Shown here in pieces: positions 7,658 through 13,158 of a stretch of 19,133 bases of DNA. The notes under the pieces were generated by a model. It saw nothing but the letters and a program-made list of their open reading frames with translations, was not told where the DNA came from and made no database searches. Positions within the stretch are counted from its first letter, which is position 1. The number at the start of each line of letters is the position of its first letter. Source of the DNA: JBARRS01 sp049644345. Lineage in GTDB: Bacteria; Actinomycetota; Thermoleophilia; Gaiellales; Gaiellaceae. The position numbers and the translations under genes were made by a program. The stretch covers positions 1 through 19,133 of the forward strand of contig JBARRS010000122.1 in assembly GCA_049644345.1 (NCBI GenBank), written 5' to 3'.

Positions 7658-7804
7658 ATGAGCGCGCACGGGCTCCACCAAATCGAGGCCGATCTGGACG
7701 AGACCTGGCTCGAGGACTGGGCCGGCGTCGGCATCGCTGAGCTCGAGCTCTACCTCGCCAAGCACGCGGCCTTCCTCGCGTTCCTCGACGACCGCGACGA
7801 CTAG
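7658..7804 (+). CDS. Small acidic protein, 48 residues, unknown function
   Basis: An ATG-started frame encodes 48 residues ending in LDDRDD. It has 12 acidic and only two basic residues (K35, R46), plus two tryptophans in TWLEDWAG (16-23). An amphipathic helix is likely over about 24-43 (VGIAELELYLAKHAAFLAFL). Coding status rests on composition: 45 of 48 codons end in G or C, like the clear genes nearby, and the amino-acid sequence is not the Arg/Pro/Ala-rich type produced by shadow frames. It fits tightly into the gap, ending 9 bp before the convergent thioredoxin gene's stop. No Shine-Dalgarno or clear -10 was found before the ATG, which lowers certainty. I do not recognise a family; a small protein-interaction partner is one possibility. 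Confidence 0.5.
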   Translation: MSAHGLHQIEADLDETWLEDWAGVGIAELELYLAKHAAFLAFLDDRDD

Positions 7805-7813
7805 CTCCAGCGC

Positions 7814-8140
7814 CTAGGCCGCGGCTTCAGCCAAGCCAAGAGCCTTCTCGATCATGCCCTTCGGCTGCGCGCCGATCGCCGCCGCGGCCGGCTCTCCGCC
7901 CTTGAACAACACGATCGTGGGGATCGACGTGATCCCGTAGCGCTGAGCGAGCTCGGGCTCCTCGTCGATGTTCACCTTGACGAGCCTGAGCTCGTCGGTG
8001 CGCTCCTCGGCGATGCGGTCGAGCACCGGCGAGACGGCGTGGCAGGGCCCGCACCACTCCGCCCAGAAGTCGACCATCACCGGCTTCTCGCTCTGGAGGA
8101 CTTCCTGCTCGAAGTTGTCTGTCTTCACGGCCGTGGCCAT
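7814..8140 (-). CDS. trxA: Thioredoxin
   Basis: This 108-residue classical thioredoxin reduces disulfides in cytoplasmic proteins, normally recharged by thioredoxin reductase (not in this window). The active site is W-C30-G-P-C33 in DFWAEWCGPCHAVSPVL, and the cis-proline is P74 in the TSIPT loop. The length and the closing helix (GMIEKALGLAEAAA) are normal for the family, and no signal peptide is present. The ATG start is preceded by an AGGAAAGGA ribosome-binding sequence 9 nt upstream. This contrasts with many neighbours, which lack one. The gene is divergent from ileS across a 79-bp spacer that carries a 14-bp palindrome. Confidence 0.96.
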   Translation of the reverse strand: MATAVKTDNFEQEVLQSEKPVMVDFWAEWCGPCHAVSPVLDRIAEERTDELRLVKVNIDEEPELAQRYGITSIPTIVLFKGGEPAAAAIGAQPKGMIEKALGLAEAAA

Positions 8141-8178
8141 TCAGGGTCGTCCTTTCCTGGTGTCGTCCTCATTGAAAC

Positions 8179-8192
8179 GCGCCCCGGGGCGC
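8179..8192. other. 14-bp perfect palindrome between trxA and ileS
   Basis: GCGCCCCGGGGCGC is its own reverse complement and lies in the 79-bp spacer between divergent trxA and ileS, 14 bp upstream of the candidate ileS -10 element. Such a site could bind a dimeric regulator of either gene, or form a hairpin in the trxA leader. It is all G and C, so chance is a real alternative in this genome. Confidence 0.3.
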
Positions 8193-8206
8193 ACGTGTTC
8201 CCACTC

Positions 8207-8212
8207 TAGAAT
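8207..8212 (+). promoter_or_regulatory. Candidate leaderless -10 element for ileS
   Basis: TAGAAT matches the TANNNT consensus and ends 7 nt before the GTG at 8220, so transcription would begin at or next to the start codon. No Shine-Dalgarno sequence lies before the GTG. A -35 element at the normal distance is not obvious. Confidence 0.5.
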
Positions 8213-8219
8213 CGGTTGG

Positions 8220-11200
8220 GTGGGCCAGGCCTTCCCGCCGCTGCCGTCCGTGCCGGACCATCCTTCGCTCGAGCGCAGGATTCTCGAGTGGTGGGAGCGC
8301 GAGCGTGTGTTCGAGCGCCTGCGCGAGCAGAATCGTGGCGGCCCGCGCTTCAGCTTCATGGACGGCCCGATCACCGCCAACAACGCGGCCGGCCTCCACC
8401 ACGGCCACGGCCGGACGCTGAAGGACGTCTACCAACGCTACAAGGCGCTGCGCGGCTACGACGGGCGCTACCAGAACGGCTTCGACTGTCAGGGCCTCTG
8501 GGTCGAGGTCGAGGTGGAGAAGGAACTCGGACTGAACTCGAAGCGGGAGATCGAGGCGTACGGGATCGCCGAGTTCACGGAACGGTGCAAGGAGCGCGTC
8601 GCCCACTTCGTCGGCGTGATCACCGAGCAGTCGAAGCGCCTTGGACAGTGGATGGACTGGGGCAACGACTACCTGACGTTCTCGGACGCGAACATCGAGT
8701 ACATCTGGCGGTTCCTGAAGACGGTCCACGAGCGGGGGTGGCTCTACATCGGGCACCGCTCGACGCAGTGGTGCCCCCGGTGCGGCACCTCGCTCTCGCA
8801 GCACGAGCAGGCGGGTGAGGACAAGTACCGCGAGCTCGAACATCCCTCGCTGTACGTGCGCTTCCCGTTGCGGGGGCGCGACGAGTCGCTCGTCGTCTGG
8901 ACGACCACGCCGTGGACGTTGCCCGCGAACGTCGCCGCGGCTGTGAAGCCGGACGCCGAGTACGGCCGGCGCGACGTCGGCGAATGGGTCGCGGTCGAGC
9001 GATACCCGGACGAGCACTTCGAGGAGAGGGTGCGCGGCGAGCAGCTCGTCGGGCTCGAGTACGAGGGGCCGTTCGACCATCTGCCGGCGCAGGAGGGCGT
9101 CGTCCACCGGGTGATCCCCTGGGAGGACGTCTCGATGACGGAGGGCACGGGCATCGTGCACATCGCGCCGGGCTGCGGCGCCGAGGACTTCGAGCTCTCG
9201 CGCCTGCACGACCTGCCCGTAGTGATGCCGATCGACGAGTCGGGCCGTATGCTCCCGGGATACGGCGAGCTTGAGGGGCTGACGACCGACGATGTCGAGC
9301 TACCGGTGATCGAGTCCCTTCGTGATCGCGGCCTCTTGCTCGAGGCGGGCTCGATCGTCCACCGGTATCCGATCTGCTGGCGTTGCGGGACGCCGCTCGT
9401 CTTCCGTGTCGTCGACGACTGGTTCATCTCTTGCGACGAGATCAGGCAACCGCTGCTGGACGCAAACGCCACCGTGCAATGGACGCCACCGCAGTACGGC
9501 AAGCGGATGGACGACTGGCTCCGCAACATGGACGACTGGAACATCTCGCGCAAGCGGTACTTCGGCTTGCCGCTGCCCTTCTACCCCTGCGAGTGCGGGG
9601 TGCTGAACGTGATCGGCTCGAAAGGGGAGCTCGAGGAGCGGGCGGCGAGTGGGCTCGAACAGCTTCAGGAGCTGCACCGGCCGTGGATCGACCAAGTGCC
9701 GGTGCGGTGCGAGGCCTGCGGCGAGGAGGTACGACGGATCCCGGAGGTCGGAGACGCGTGGCTCGACGCCGGCATCGTCCACTTCTCGACGCTCGGTTGG
9801 CAAAACCCGGAGTGGGTGCCGGGCGGATACGCGACCGGCGCTGCGGCCGGCCTGTCCGGGGCCGACCTGCCCGACCACGCCTACTGGGAGCAGTGGTTCC
9901 CGGCGGACTGGGTCTCTGAGATGCGCGAGCAGATCCGGCTCTGGTTCTACGCGACCTCCTTCATGTCCGTGACGCTCGACGGGCGCTCGCCGTACCGGCA
10001 GGTGCTGACCTACGAAAAGGTGCTGGACGAGACCGGCCGCGAGATGCACAAGTCGTGGGGCAACGCGATCGAGCTGAACGAGGCGCTGGATCACATGGGC
10101 GCGGACGTGATGCGGTGGATCTTCTGCGAGCAGCCGCCGAGTCAGACGCTTCGCTTCGGCCACGGGATCGCGGAGGACGTCAAGCGGCGGCTGCTGACGC
10201 TGTGGAACTCGGTCAGGTTCTTCGTCGACTACGCGAACATCGAGAGCTTCACGCCGGGTGAGGCGCCCCCGGCGGCGGGCTTGGCGCCGCTCGACCGTTG
10301 GCTGCTCGCCCGGACCGATGAGCTCGTCGACGAGCTGACGGCCGCGTACGACCGTTTCTGGACGCCGGACGTCGTGAGAGGATTCGAGCGCTTCGTCGAC
10401 GACCTCTCGAACTGGTACATCCGGCGCTCGCGCCGCCGGTTCTGGAACGGCGACCAGGCTGCGCTCTCGACGCTCTGGCTCGCGCTCGTCCAGGCCGTCC
10501 GCGTGATCTCGCCCGTGATGCCGTTCCTCGCCGACTACCTTTGGGCGATCCTGCGCGCCGACAATGCGCCGGAGTCGGTGTTCCTTGCCGGCTGGCCGGA
10601 GCCGGGCGAGCGCGACGAGGCATTGCTGCGCGAGGTCGAGGAGGTGCGCCGGGTCGTCCGCCTCGGGCATCAAGCGCGCCAGTCGCGGAACCTGAAGGTG
10701 CGGCAGCCGCTTCGCAAGCTCGTCGTCGAAGGCGCCGAGAGGGCGCGCGGACACGCCGACGAGATCGCCGACGAGCTGCGTGTCAAGGAGGTGGAATTCG
10801 GGCCGGTCGAGGCGACCGAGCTCCGCCTCAAGCCGAACCTTCCTGTGCTCGGGCCGAAGCTGGGGCGGGAGCTGGGCCCCGTGCGGGCGGCGCTCGAGGC
10901 GGGAGAGTTCGAGCAGCTCGACGGCGGCCGGTTTCGCGCTGCGGGGCAGGAGCTCGGCCCCGACGAGGTGCTCGTGGAGCAGCGGGGCAAGGAGGGTTGG
11001 GCGGTCGCTTTCGGGGACGGCGTGACCGTTGCCCTGGACACCAGGCTCGACCCTGATCTCGAGCTCGAGGGGCAGGTGCTCGACCTGATCCACCAGATCA
11101 ACCTGATGCGGAGAGAGGCCGGCTACGAGCTGACGGATCGGATCGTCGTCACGCTGCCGGAGTCGCAGTCGGAGCTCCTCCGCCACGCGGACTGGATCAA

Positions 11201-11270
11201 GGAGGAGACGCTGGCGGTCCGCATCGAGACCGACGGCGGCCGAGCCGAGCCCGCAATCGCGAAAGCGTAG
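8220..11270 (+). CDS. ileS: Isoleucyl-tRNA synthetase
   Basis: This 1016-residue class I synthetase attaches isoleucine to tRNA-Ile. The HIGH-type site is H60-H-G-H63 in AGLHHGHGRTLKDVYQRY, and the KMSKS-type loop is M609-H-K-S in EMHKSWGNAIE. The CP1 editing domain, which removes mischarged valine, carries GTGIVHIAPGCGAEDF. Cysteine pairs WC185PRC188, ICWRC, YPCEC and RCEAC suggest zinc sites. Length and the sequence around CWRCGTPLVFRVVDDWFIS favour the eukaryotic/archaeal-like (type 2) lineage. The usual GWDCHGLP motif reads GFDCQGLW here, and the KMSKS loop has His in place of Ser. The GTG at 8220 was chosen because it gives the conserved start (PPLPSVPDHPSLERRILEWW) and follows a -10-like TAGAAT. 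An upstream in-frame ATG at 7968 would run through thioredoxin and is rejected. A RAYT element begins 9 bp after the stop. Confidence 0.93.
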   Translation: MGQAFPPLPSVPDHPSLERRILEWWERERVFERLREQNRGGPRFSFMDGPITANNAAGLHHGHGRTLKDVYQRYKALRGYDGRYQNGFDCQGLWVEVEVEKELGLNSKREIEAYGIAEFTERCKERVAHFVGVITEQSKRLGQWMDWGNDYLTFSDANIEYIWRFLKTVHERGWLYIGHRSTQWCPRCGTSLSQHEQAGEDKYRELEHPSLYVRFPLRGRDESLVVWTTTPWTLPANVAAAVKPDAEYGRRDVGEWVAVERYPDEHFEERVRGEQLVGLEYEGPFDHLPAQEGVVHRVIPWEDVSMTEGTGIVHIAPGCGAEDFELSRLHDLPVVMPIDESGRMLPGYGELEGLTTDDVELPVIESLRDRGLLLEAGSIVHRYPICWRCGTPLVFRVVDDWFISCDEIRQPLLDANATVQWTPPQYGKRMDDWLRNMDDWNISRKRYFGLPLPFYPCECGVLNVIGSKGELEERAASGLEQLQELHRPWIDQVPVRCEACGEEVRRIPEVGDAWLDAGIVHFSTLGWQNPEWVPGGYATGAAAGLSGADLPDHAYWEQWFPADWVSEMREQIRLWFYATSFMSVTLDGRSPYRQVLTYEKVLDETGREMHKSWGNAIELNEALDHMGADVMRWIFCEQPPSQTLRFGHGIAEDVKRRLLTLWNSVRFFVDYANIESFTPGEAPPAAGLAPLDRWLLARTDELVDELTAAYDRFWTPDVVRGFERFVDDLSNWYIRRSRRRFWNGDQAALSTLWLALVQAVRVISPVMPFLADYLWAILRADNAPESVFLAGWPEPGERDEALLREVEEVRRVVRLGHQARQSRNLKVRQPLRKLVVEGAERARGHADEIADELRVKEVEFGPVEATELRLKPNLPVLGPKLGRELGPVRAALEAGEFEQLDGGRFRAAGQELGPDEVLVEQRGKEGWAVAFGDGVTVALDTRLDPDLELEGQVLDLIHQINLMRREAGYELTDRIVVTLPESQSELLRHADWIKEETLAVRIETDGGRAEPAIAKA

Positions 11271-11278
11271 CGCCCTCG

Positions 11279-11295
11279 CCGGGGTCAGACCCCGT
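11279..11295 (+). repeat. Left 17-bp palindromic repeat of RAYT element
   Basis: CCGGGGTCAGACCCCGT is the exact reverse complement of 11940-11956. It begins 9 bp after the ileS stop, so it may also serve as a transcription-end hairpin for ileS, although no T-run follows. Confidence 0.8.
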
Positions 11296-11376
11296 CGAAG
11301 AACTGACGCAAAGCAGTCACGGAAGGCGAACGCTGCCGAACACCGCGGCGGCCGTGTTGGTCTACTAGCCGAAGAA

Positions 11377-11940
11377 ATGGCGCGAAGGCCGCGGATGCAG
11401 ATCGCCGGCGCCGCGTATCACGTCACGGCCCGCGGCGTCGCTCGGCTGCCGCTTTTCCGCGACGACGACGACCGGATCACTTTCCTCAAGAAGCTGGCCG
11501 AGGTGTGCCATCGGCAGGACTGGCTCTGTCACGCCTACTGCCTGATGTCTACGCACTACCACCTGCTGATCAGGACTCCGGAGCCCGACCTCGCTCGAGG
11601 GATGCAAAGGCTCAACGGTCAGTACGGACAGGGGTTCAACCGCAAACACGGGAGCTCGGGGCACGTCTTCGAAAGCCGCTACTTCTCCGTGCTGATCGAG
11701 CGAGATGCGCACCTTGTCGAACTGTGCCGGTACCTGGCGCTGAACCCGGTTCGGGCCGGCGCATGCCGCGATCCTGCCTCATGGCGGTGGAGTAGCTACG
11801 CCGCGGTTCTCGGTCGAGCGCCGTGCCCTTCGTTCCTCGCTCACGAGTGGTTGCTCTCGCTCTTCGGCGCCAATCGTGGACGTGCTCGAGCCCGCCTCCG
11901 GGCATTCGTGGAGGACGCCGCCGATGTTGCAGTTCCGTAA
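11377..11940 (+). CDS. REP-associated tyrosine (Y1/HUH) transposase
   Basis: This 187-residue single-strand DNA transposase/nuclease belongs to the TnpA-REP (RAYT) family. The start MARRPRMQIAGAAYHVTARG is typical. The metal-binding HUH-type motif is H60-Y-H62 in CLMSTHYHLLIRT. The likely catalytic tyrosine is Y83 in LNGQYGQGFNRKHG, followed by the family signature GHVFESRYFS and LCRYLALNPVRAG. Length is normal for the family and the frame is unbroken, so the enzyme may be active. The ATG has only a weak purine-rich sequence (GAAGAA) before it. The stop codon's last base is the first base of the right-hand 17-bp repeat, so gene and element end are tightly fused. It was probably acquired as a mobile or domesticated unit. 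Confidence 0.93.
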   Translation: MARRPRMQIAGAAYHVTARGVARLPLFRDDDDRITFLKKLAEVCHRQDWLCHAYCLMSTHYHLLIRTPEPDLARGMQRLNGQYGQGFNRKHGSSGHVFESRYFSVLIERDAHLVELCRYLALNPVRAGACRDPASWRWSSYAAVLGRAPCPSFLAHEWLLSLFGANRGRARARLRAFVEDAADVAVP

Positions 11941-11956
11941 CGGGGTCTGACCCCGG
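11940..11956 (-). repeat. Right 17-bp palindromic repeat of RAYT element
   Basis: ACGGGGTCTGACCCCGG is the exact reverse complement of the left repeat. It begins within the transposase TAA and ends 10 bp before the convergent ispH stop codon (TTA at 11967-11969), where its hairpin may also help end both transcripts. Confidence 0.8.
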
Positions 11957-11966
11957 GAGGGAGCGG

Positions 11967-12914
11967 TTACGCAGTCGAGCCGGCTGCTCGACGCAGCTCG
12001 ACCGGGAGGCGAAAGACCACGTCCTCGTAGACCGAGCGCATAGGCCCGATGTCGGTTACGCCTCTGGCGCGGAACCAATCGCAGACACGCGTGACCAGGC
12101 TCTCCGGCGCCGAAGCACCCGAGGTCAGCCCCACTGTCTCCGGGTGCTCCAGCCAGCGCTCGTCGATCCCGCGCTCGTCGTCGATCAGATGCGACTCGAT
12201 CCCTCCCGAGCGCCCGACCTCGACGAGCCGGTTCGAGTTCGAGCTGTTGGCCGAGCCGATCACGAGCAGCAGCTCGACCTCGTGCAGGAGCTCTTTCACG
12301 GCCCGCTGCCGGTTCGTGGTCGCGTAGCAGATGTCTTCCTTCTGAGGCCCGCGCATGCGTGGAAAGCGCCGCCGCAGCGCGGCGATGATCTCCGCGGTCT
12401 CGTCGACCGAGAGCGTCGTCTGCGTGATGTACGCGAGGCGCTCCGGGTCCGACACCTCGAGCCGCTCGGCCTCCTCCACCGACTGGACGATCACCGTCGC
12501 GTCGGGCGCCTCGCCCATCGTCCCGATCACCTCCTCGTGCTCGGCGTGTCCGATCAAGATCACCGTCGACCCTTCTGCTGCGTACCGCTGCGCCTCGACG
12601 TGCACCTTCGTCACCAGCGGGCAGGTGGCGTCGATCGTCCGCAGCCGCCGTGCGGCCGCATTCGCATAGACGCTCGGGGCAACCCCGTGAGCCGACAAGA
12701 CCGTCAGCTCCCCTTCCGGAACCTCGTCCTCGCTCTCGACGAACACGGCGCCACGTCGCTCGAGGTCGCGGACGACATGCGCGTTGTGGACGATCTGCCG
12801 GCGGACGTAGACCGGACGCCCATACAGATCCAACGCGCGCTCGACCGTCTCGACCGCCCGTTCCACACCTGCGCAATAGCCTCGCGGGGAGGCGAGGAGC
12901 ACGCGCTTGACCAC
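11967..12914 (-). CDS. ispH: 4-hydroxy-3-methylbut-2-enyl diphosphate reductase (IspH/LytB)
   Basis: This 315-residue iron-sulfur enzyme performs the last step of the MEP isoprenoid pathway, making isopentenyl and dimethylallyl diphosphate from HMBPP. The three cluster cysteines are all present: C14 (SPRGYCAGVERAV), C98 (IDATCPLV) and C196 (EDICYATTNRQ). The catalytic segment GHAEHEEVIGT places H126 and E128 at the usual positions. The phosphate-binding SANSSNSNRLVEV motif and the GASAPE motif near the C terminus are also visible. The GTG at 12914 gives the family's normal N terminus (VKRVLLASPRGYC). The frame is open up to an ATG at 13055, but that 47-residue extension is low-complexity and passes through a hairpin, so it is rejected. 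A TACCAT lies 8 nt before the GTG and no Shine-Dalgarno is seen. Its upstream region is structured and may control expression. Confidence 0.93.
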   Translation of the reverse strand: MVKRVLLASPRGYCAGVERAVETVERALDLYGRPVYVRRQIVHNAHVVRDLERRGAVFVESEDEVPEGELTVLSAHGVAPSVYANAAARRLRTIDATCPLVTKVHVEAQRYAAEGSTVILIGHAEHEEVIGTMGEAPDATVIVQSVEEAERLEVSDPERLAYITQTTLSVDETAEIIAALRRRFPRMRGPQKEDICYATTNRQRAVKELLHEVELLLVIGSANSSNSNRLVEVGRSGGIESHLIDDERGIDERWLEHPETVGLTSGASAPESLVTRVCDWFRARGVTDIGPMRSVYEDVVFRLPVELRRAAGSTA

Positions 12915-12922
12915 CGGGCTCG

Positions 12923-12928
12923 ATGGTA
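12923..12928 (-). promoter_or_regulatory. Candidate leaderless -10 element for ispH
   Basis: On the minus strand TACCAT ends 8 nt before the ispH GTG, giving a nearly leaderless arrangement similar to that seen before ileS. No -35 match is evident. A longer transcript from further upstream (13073-13099) is the alternative. Confidence 0.3.
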
Positions 12929-12972
12929 GCTGCGGGACATCGCCGCCTTCGGAGTGAACCGTCGAAACGAGA

Positions 12973-13006
12973 AGGCCCGCCGCTTGGGGGGTGGCGCGGC
13001 GGGCCT
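12973..13006 (-). terminator. Strong GC-rich hairpin upstream of ispH (terminator or attenuator)
   Basis: Arms AGGCCCGCCGC (12973-12983) and GCGGCGGGCCT (12996-13006) pair perfectly over 11 bp with a 12-nt loop. With one bulged base the stem extends by GAG/CTC. On the minus strand it is followed by TCTCGTTTCG, a modest T-rich tail, so termination of minus-strand transcription is the better reading. It lies 59 bp before the ispH start, where no gene ends, so it would end a small RNA or attenuate an ispH leader. Confidence 0.5.
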
Positions 13007-13016
13007 CTCTAGTGCT

Positions 13017-13049
13017 CACCGCGGTAAATGGCCAGGTACGCACCGCGGT
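13017..13049. other. Pair of CACCGCGGT sites 24 bp apart
   Basis: CACCGCGGT occurs at 13017-13025 and again at 13041-13049. Each contains the palindrome ACCGCGGT, and the second extends to a 14-bp perfect palindrome, CGCACCGCGGTGCG (13039-13052). Repeated palindromes in a divergent promoter region suggest operator sites for a dimeric regulator, perhaps of ispH. The identity of any regulator is unknown. Confidence 0.35.
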
Positions 13050-13072
13050 GCGCATCGCCCAGTGCGATTGAC

Positions 13073-13099
13073 GCTATAGCGCTGGAGTGACGATTCCAA
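13073..13099 (-). promoter_or_regulatory. Weak minus-strand promoter candidate upstream of ispH
   Basis: Reading the minus strand, TTGGAA (13099-13094) and TATAGC (13078-13073) are spaced by 15 nt. Transcription would start near 13066 and pass through the hairpin at 12973-13006 before ispH. The TATAGC lies in the palindrome CGCTATAGCG (13072-13081). The spacing is short, so support is limited. Confidence 0.25.
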
Positions 13100-13116
13100 T
13101 AGGCCGGTCGGCCTAT
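13099..13116. promoter_or_regulatory. 18-bp operator-like palindrome upstream of multi-GAF kinase promoter
   Basis: ATAGGCCG-GT-CGGCCTAT is a perfect 8-bp inverted repeat with a 2-bp centre. It ends 2 bp before the -35 hexamer of the kinase promoter. A third half-site, CGGCCTAT, lies at 13136-13143 and overlaps the -10 hexamer. Flanking the promoter in this way fits a dimeric regulator that controls the kinase gene. The regulator is not identifiable here. Confidence 0.5.
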
Positions 13117-13118
13117 CT

Positions 13119-13146
13119 TTGAAAGCGGGAGGAACCGGCCTATCAT
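13119..13146 (+). promoter_or_regulatory. Sigma70-like promoter of multi-GAF kinase gene
   Basis: TTGAAA (-35, 13119-13124) and TATCAT (-10, 13141-13146) are separated by 16 bp, and each matches the vegetative consensus at five of six bases. Transcription would begin near 13153, only about 6 nt before the GTG at 13159, so the message has almost no leader and no Shine-Dalgarno. Confidence 0.6.
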
Positions 13147-13158
13147 CACTCAAGCCCA

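Larger units (their letters stand above)
11279..11956 (+). mobile_element. RAYT/REP-type element with inverted palindromic ends
   Basis: A single Y1 transposase gene is bounded by two 17-bp inverted copies of one motif (11279-11295 and 11940-11956). Each copy is itself a hairpin with GGGGTC/GACCCC arms around a single base. Allowing one inserted base, the similarity extends five bases outward (CCCTC). REP-associated tyrosine transposases move or process single-stranded DNA at such hairpins and normally leave no target duplication; none is seen here. The element sits between ileS and ispH without breaking either gene. The left segment 11296-11376 also holds a 5-bp stem (AACAC/GTGTT at 11339-11358), which could aid recognition. 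Both ends and the transposase look intact, so activity is possible. Confidence 0.75.

Noticed and set aside
7968..8219. Upstream ATG start for ileS
   Set aside because: The extension runs antisense through thioredoxin and has no synthetase similarity. The GTG at 8220 gives the conserved N terminus and a -10-like element.
9300..11186. Long minus-strand open frame (628 codons) antisense to ileS
   Set aside because: It mirrors IleRS codons, is rich in Arg/Leu/Pro/Val/Asp and shows no recognisable domain or start context.
11779..12876. Minus-strand open frame (365 codons) overlapping the transposase end and ispH
   Set aside because: It is in a different frame from IspH, whose cysteine motifs are all intact. 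The product is Arg/Gly-rich shadow sequence.
12915..13055. 47-residue N-terminal extension of IspH from an upstream ATG
   Set aside because: The family begins at about VKRVLLASPRGYC. The extension includes a strong hairpin and repeated palindromes, so it is non-coding regulatory DNA.
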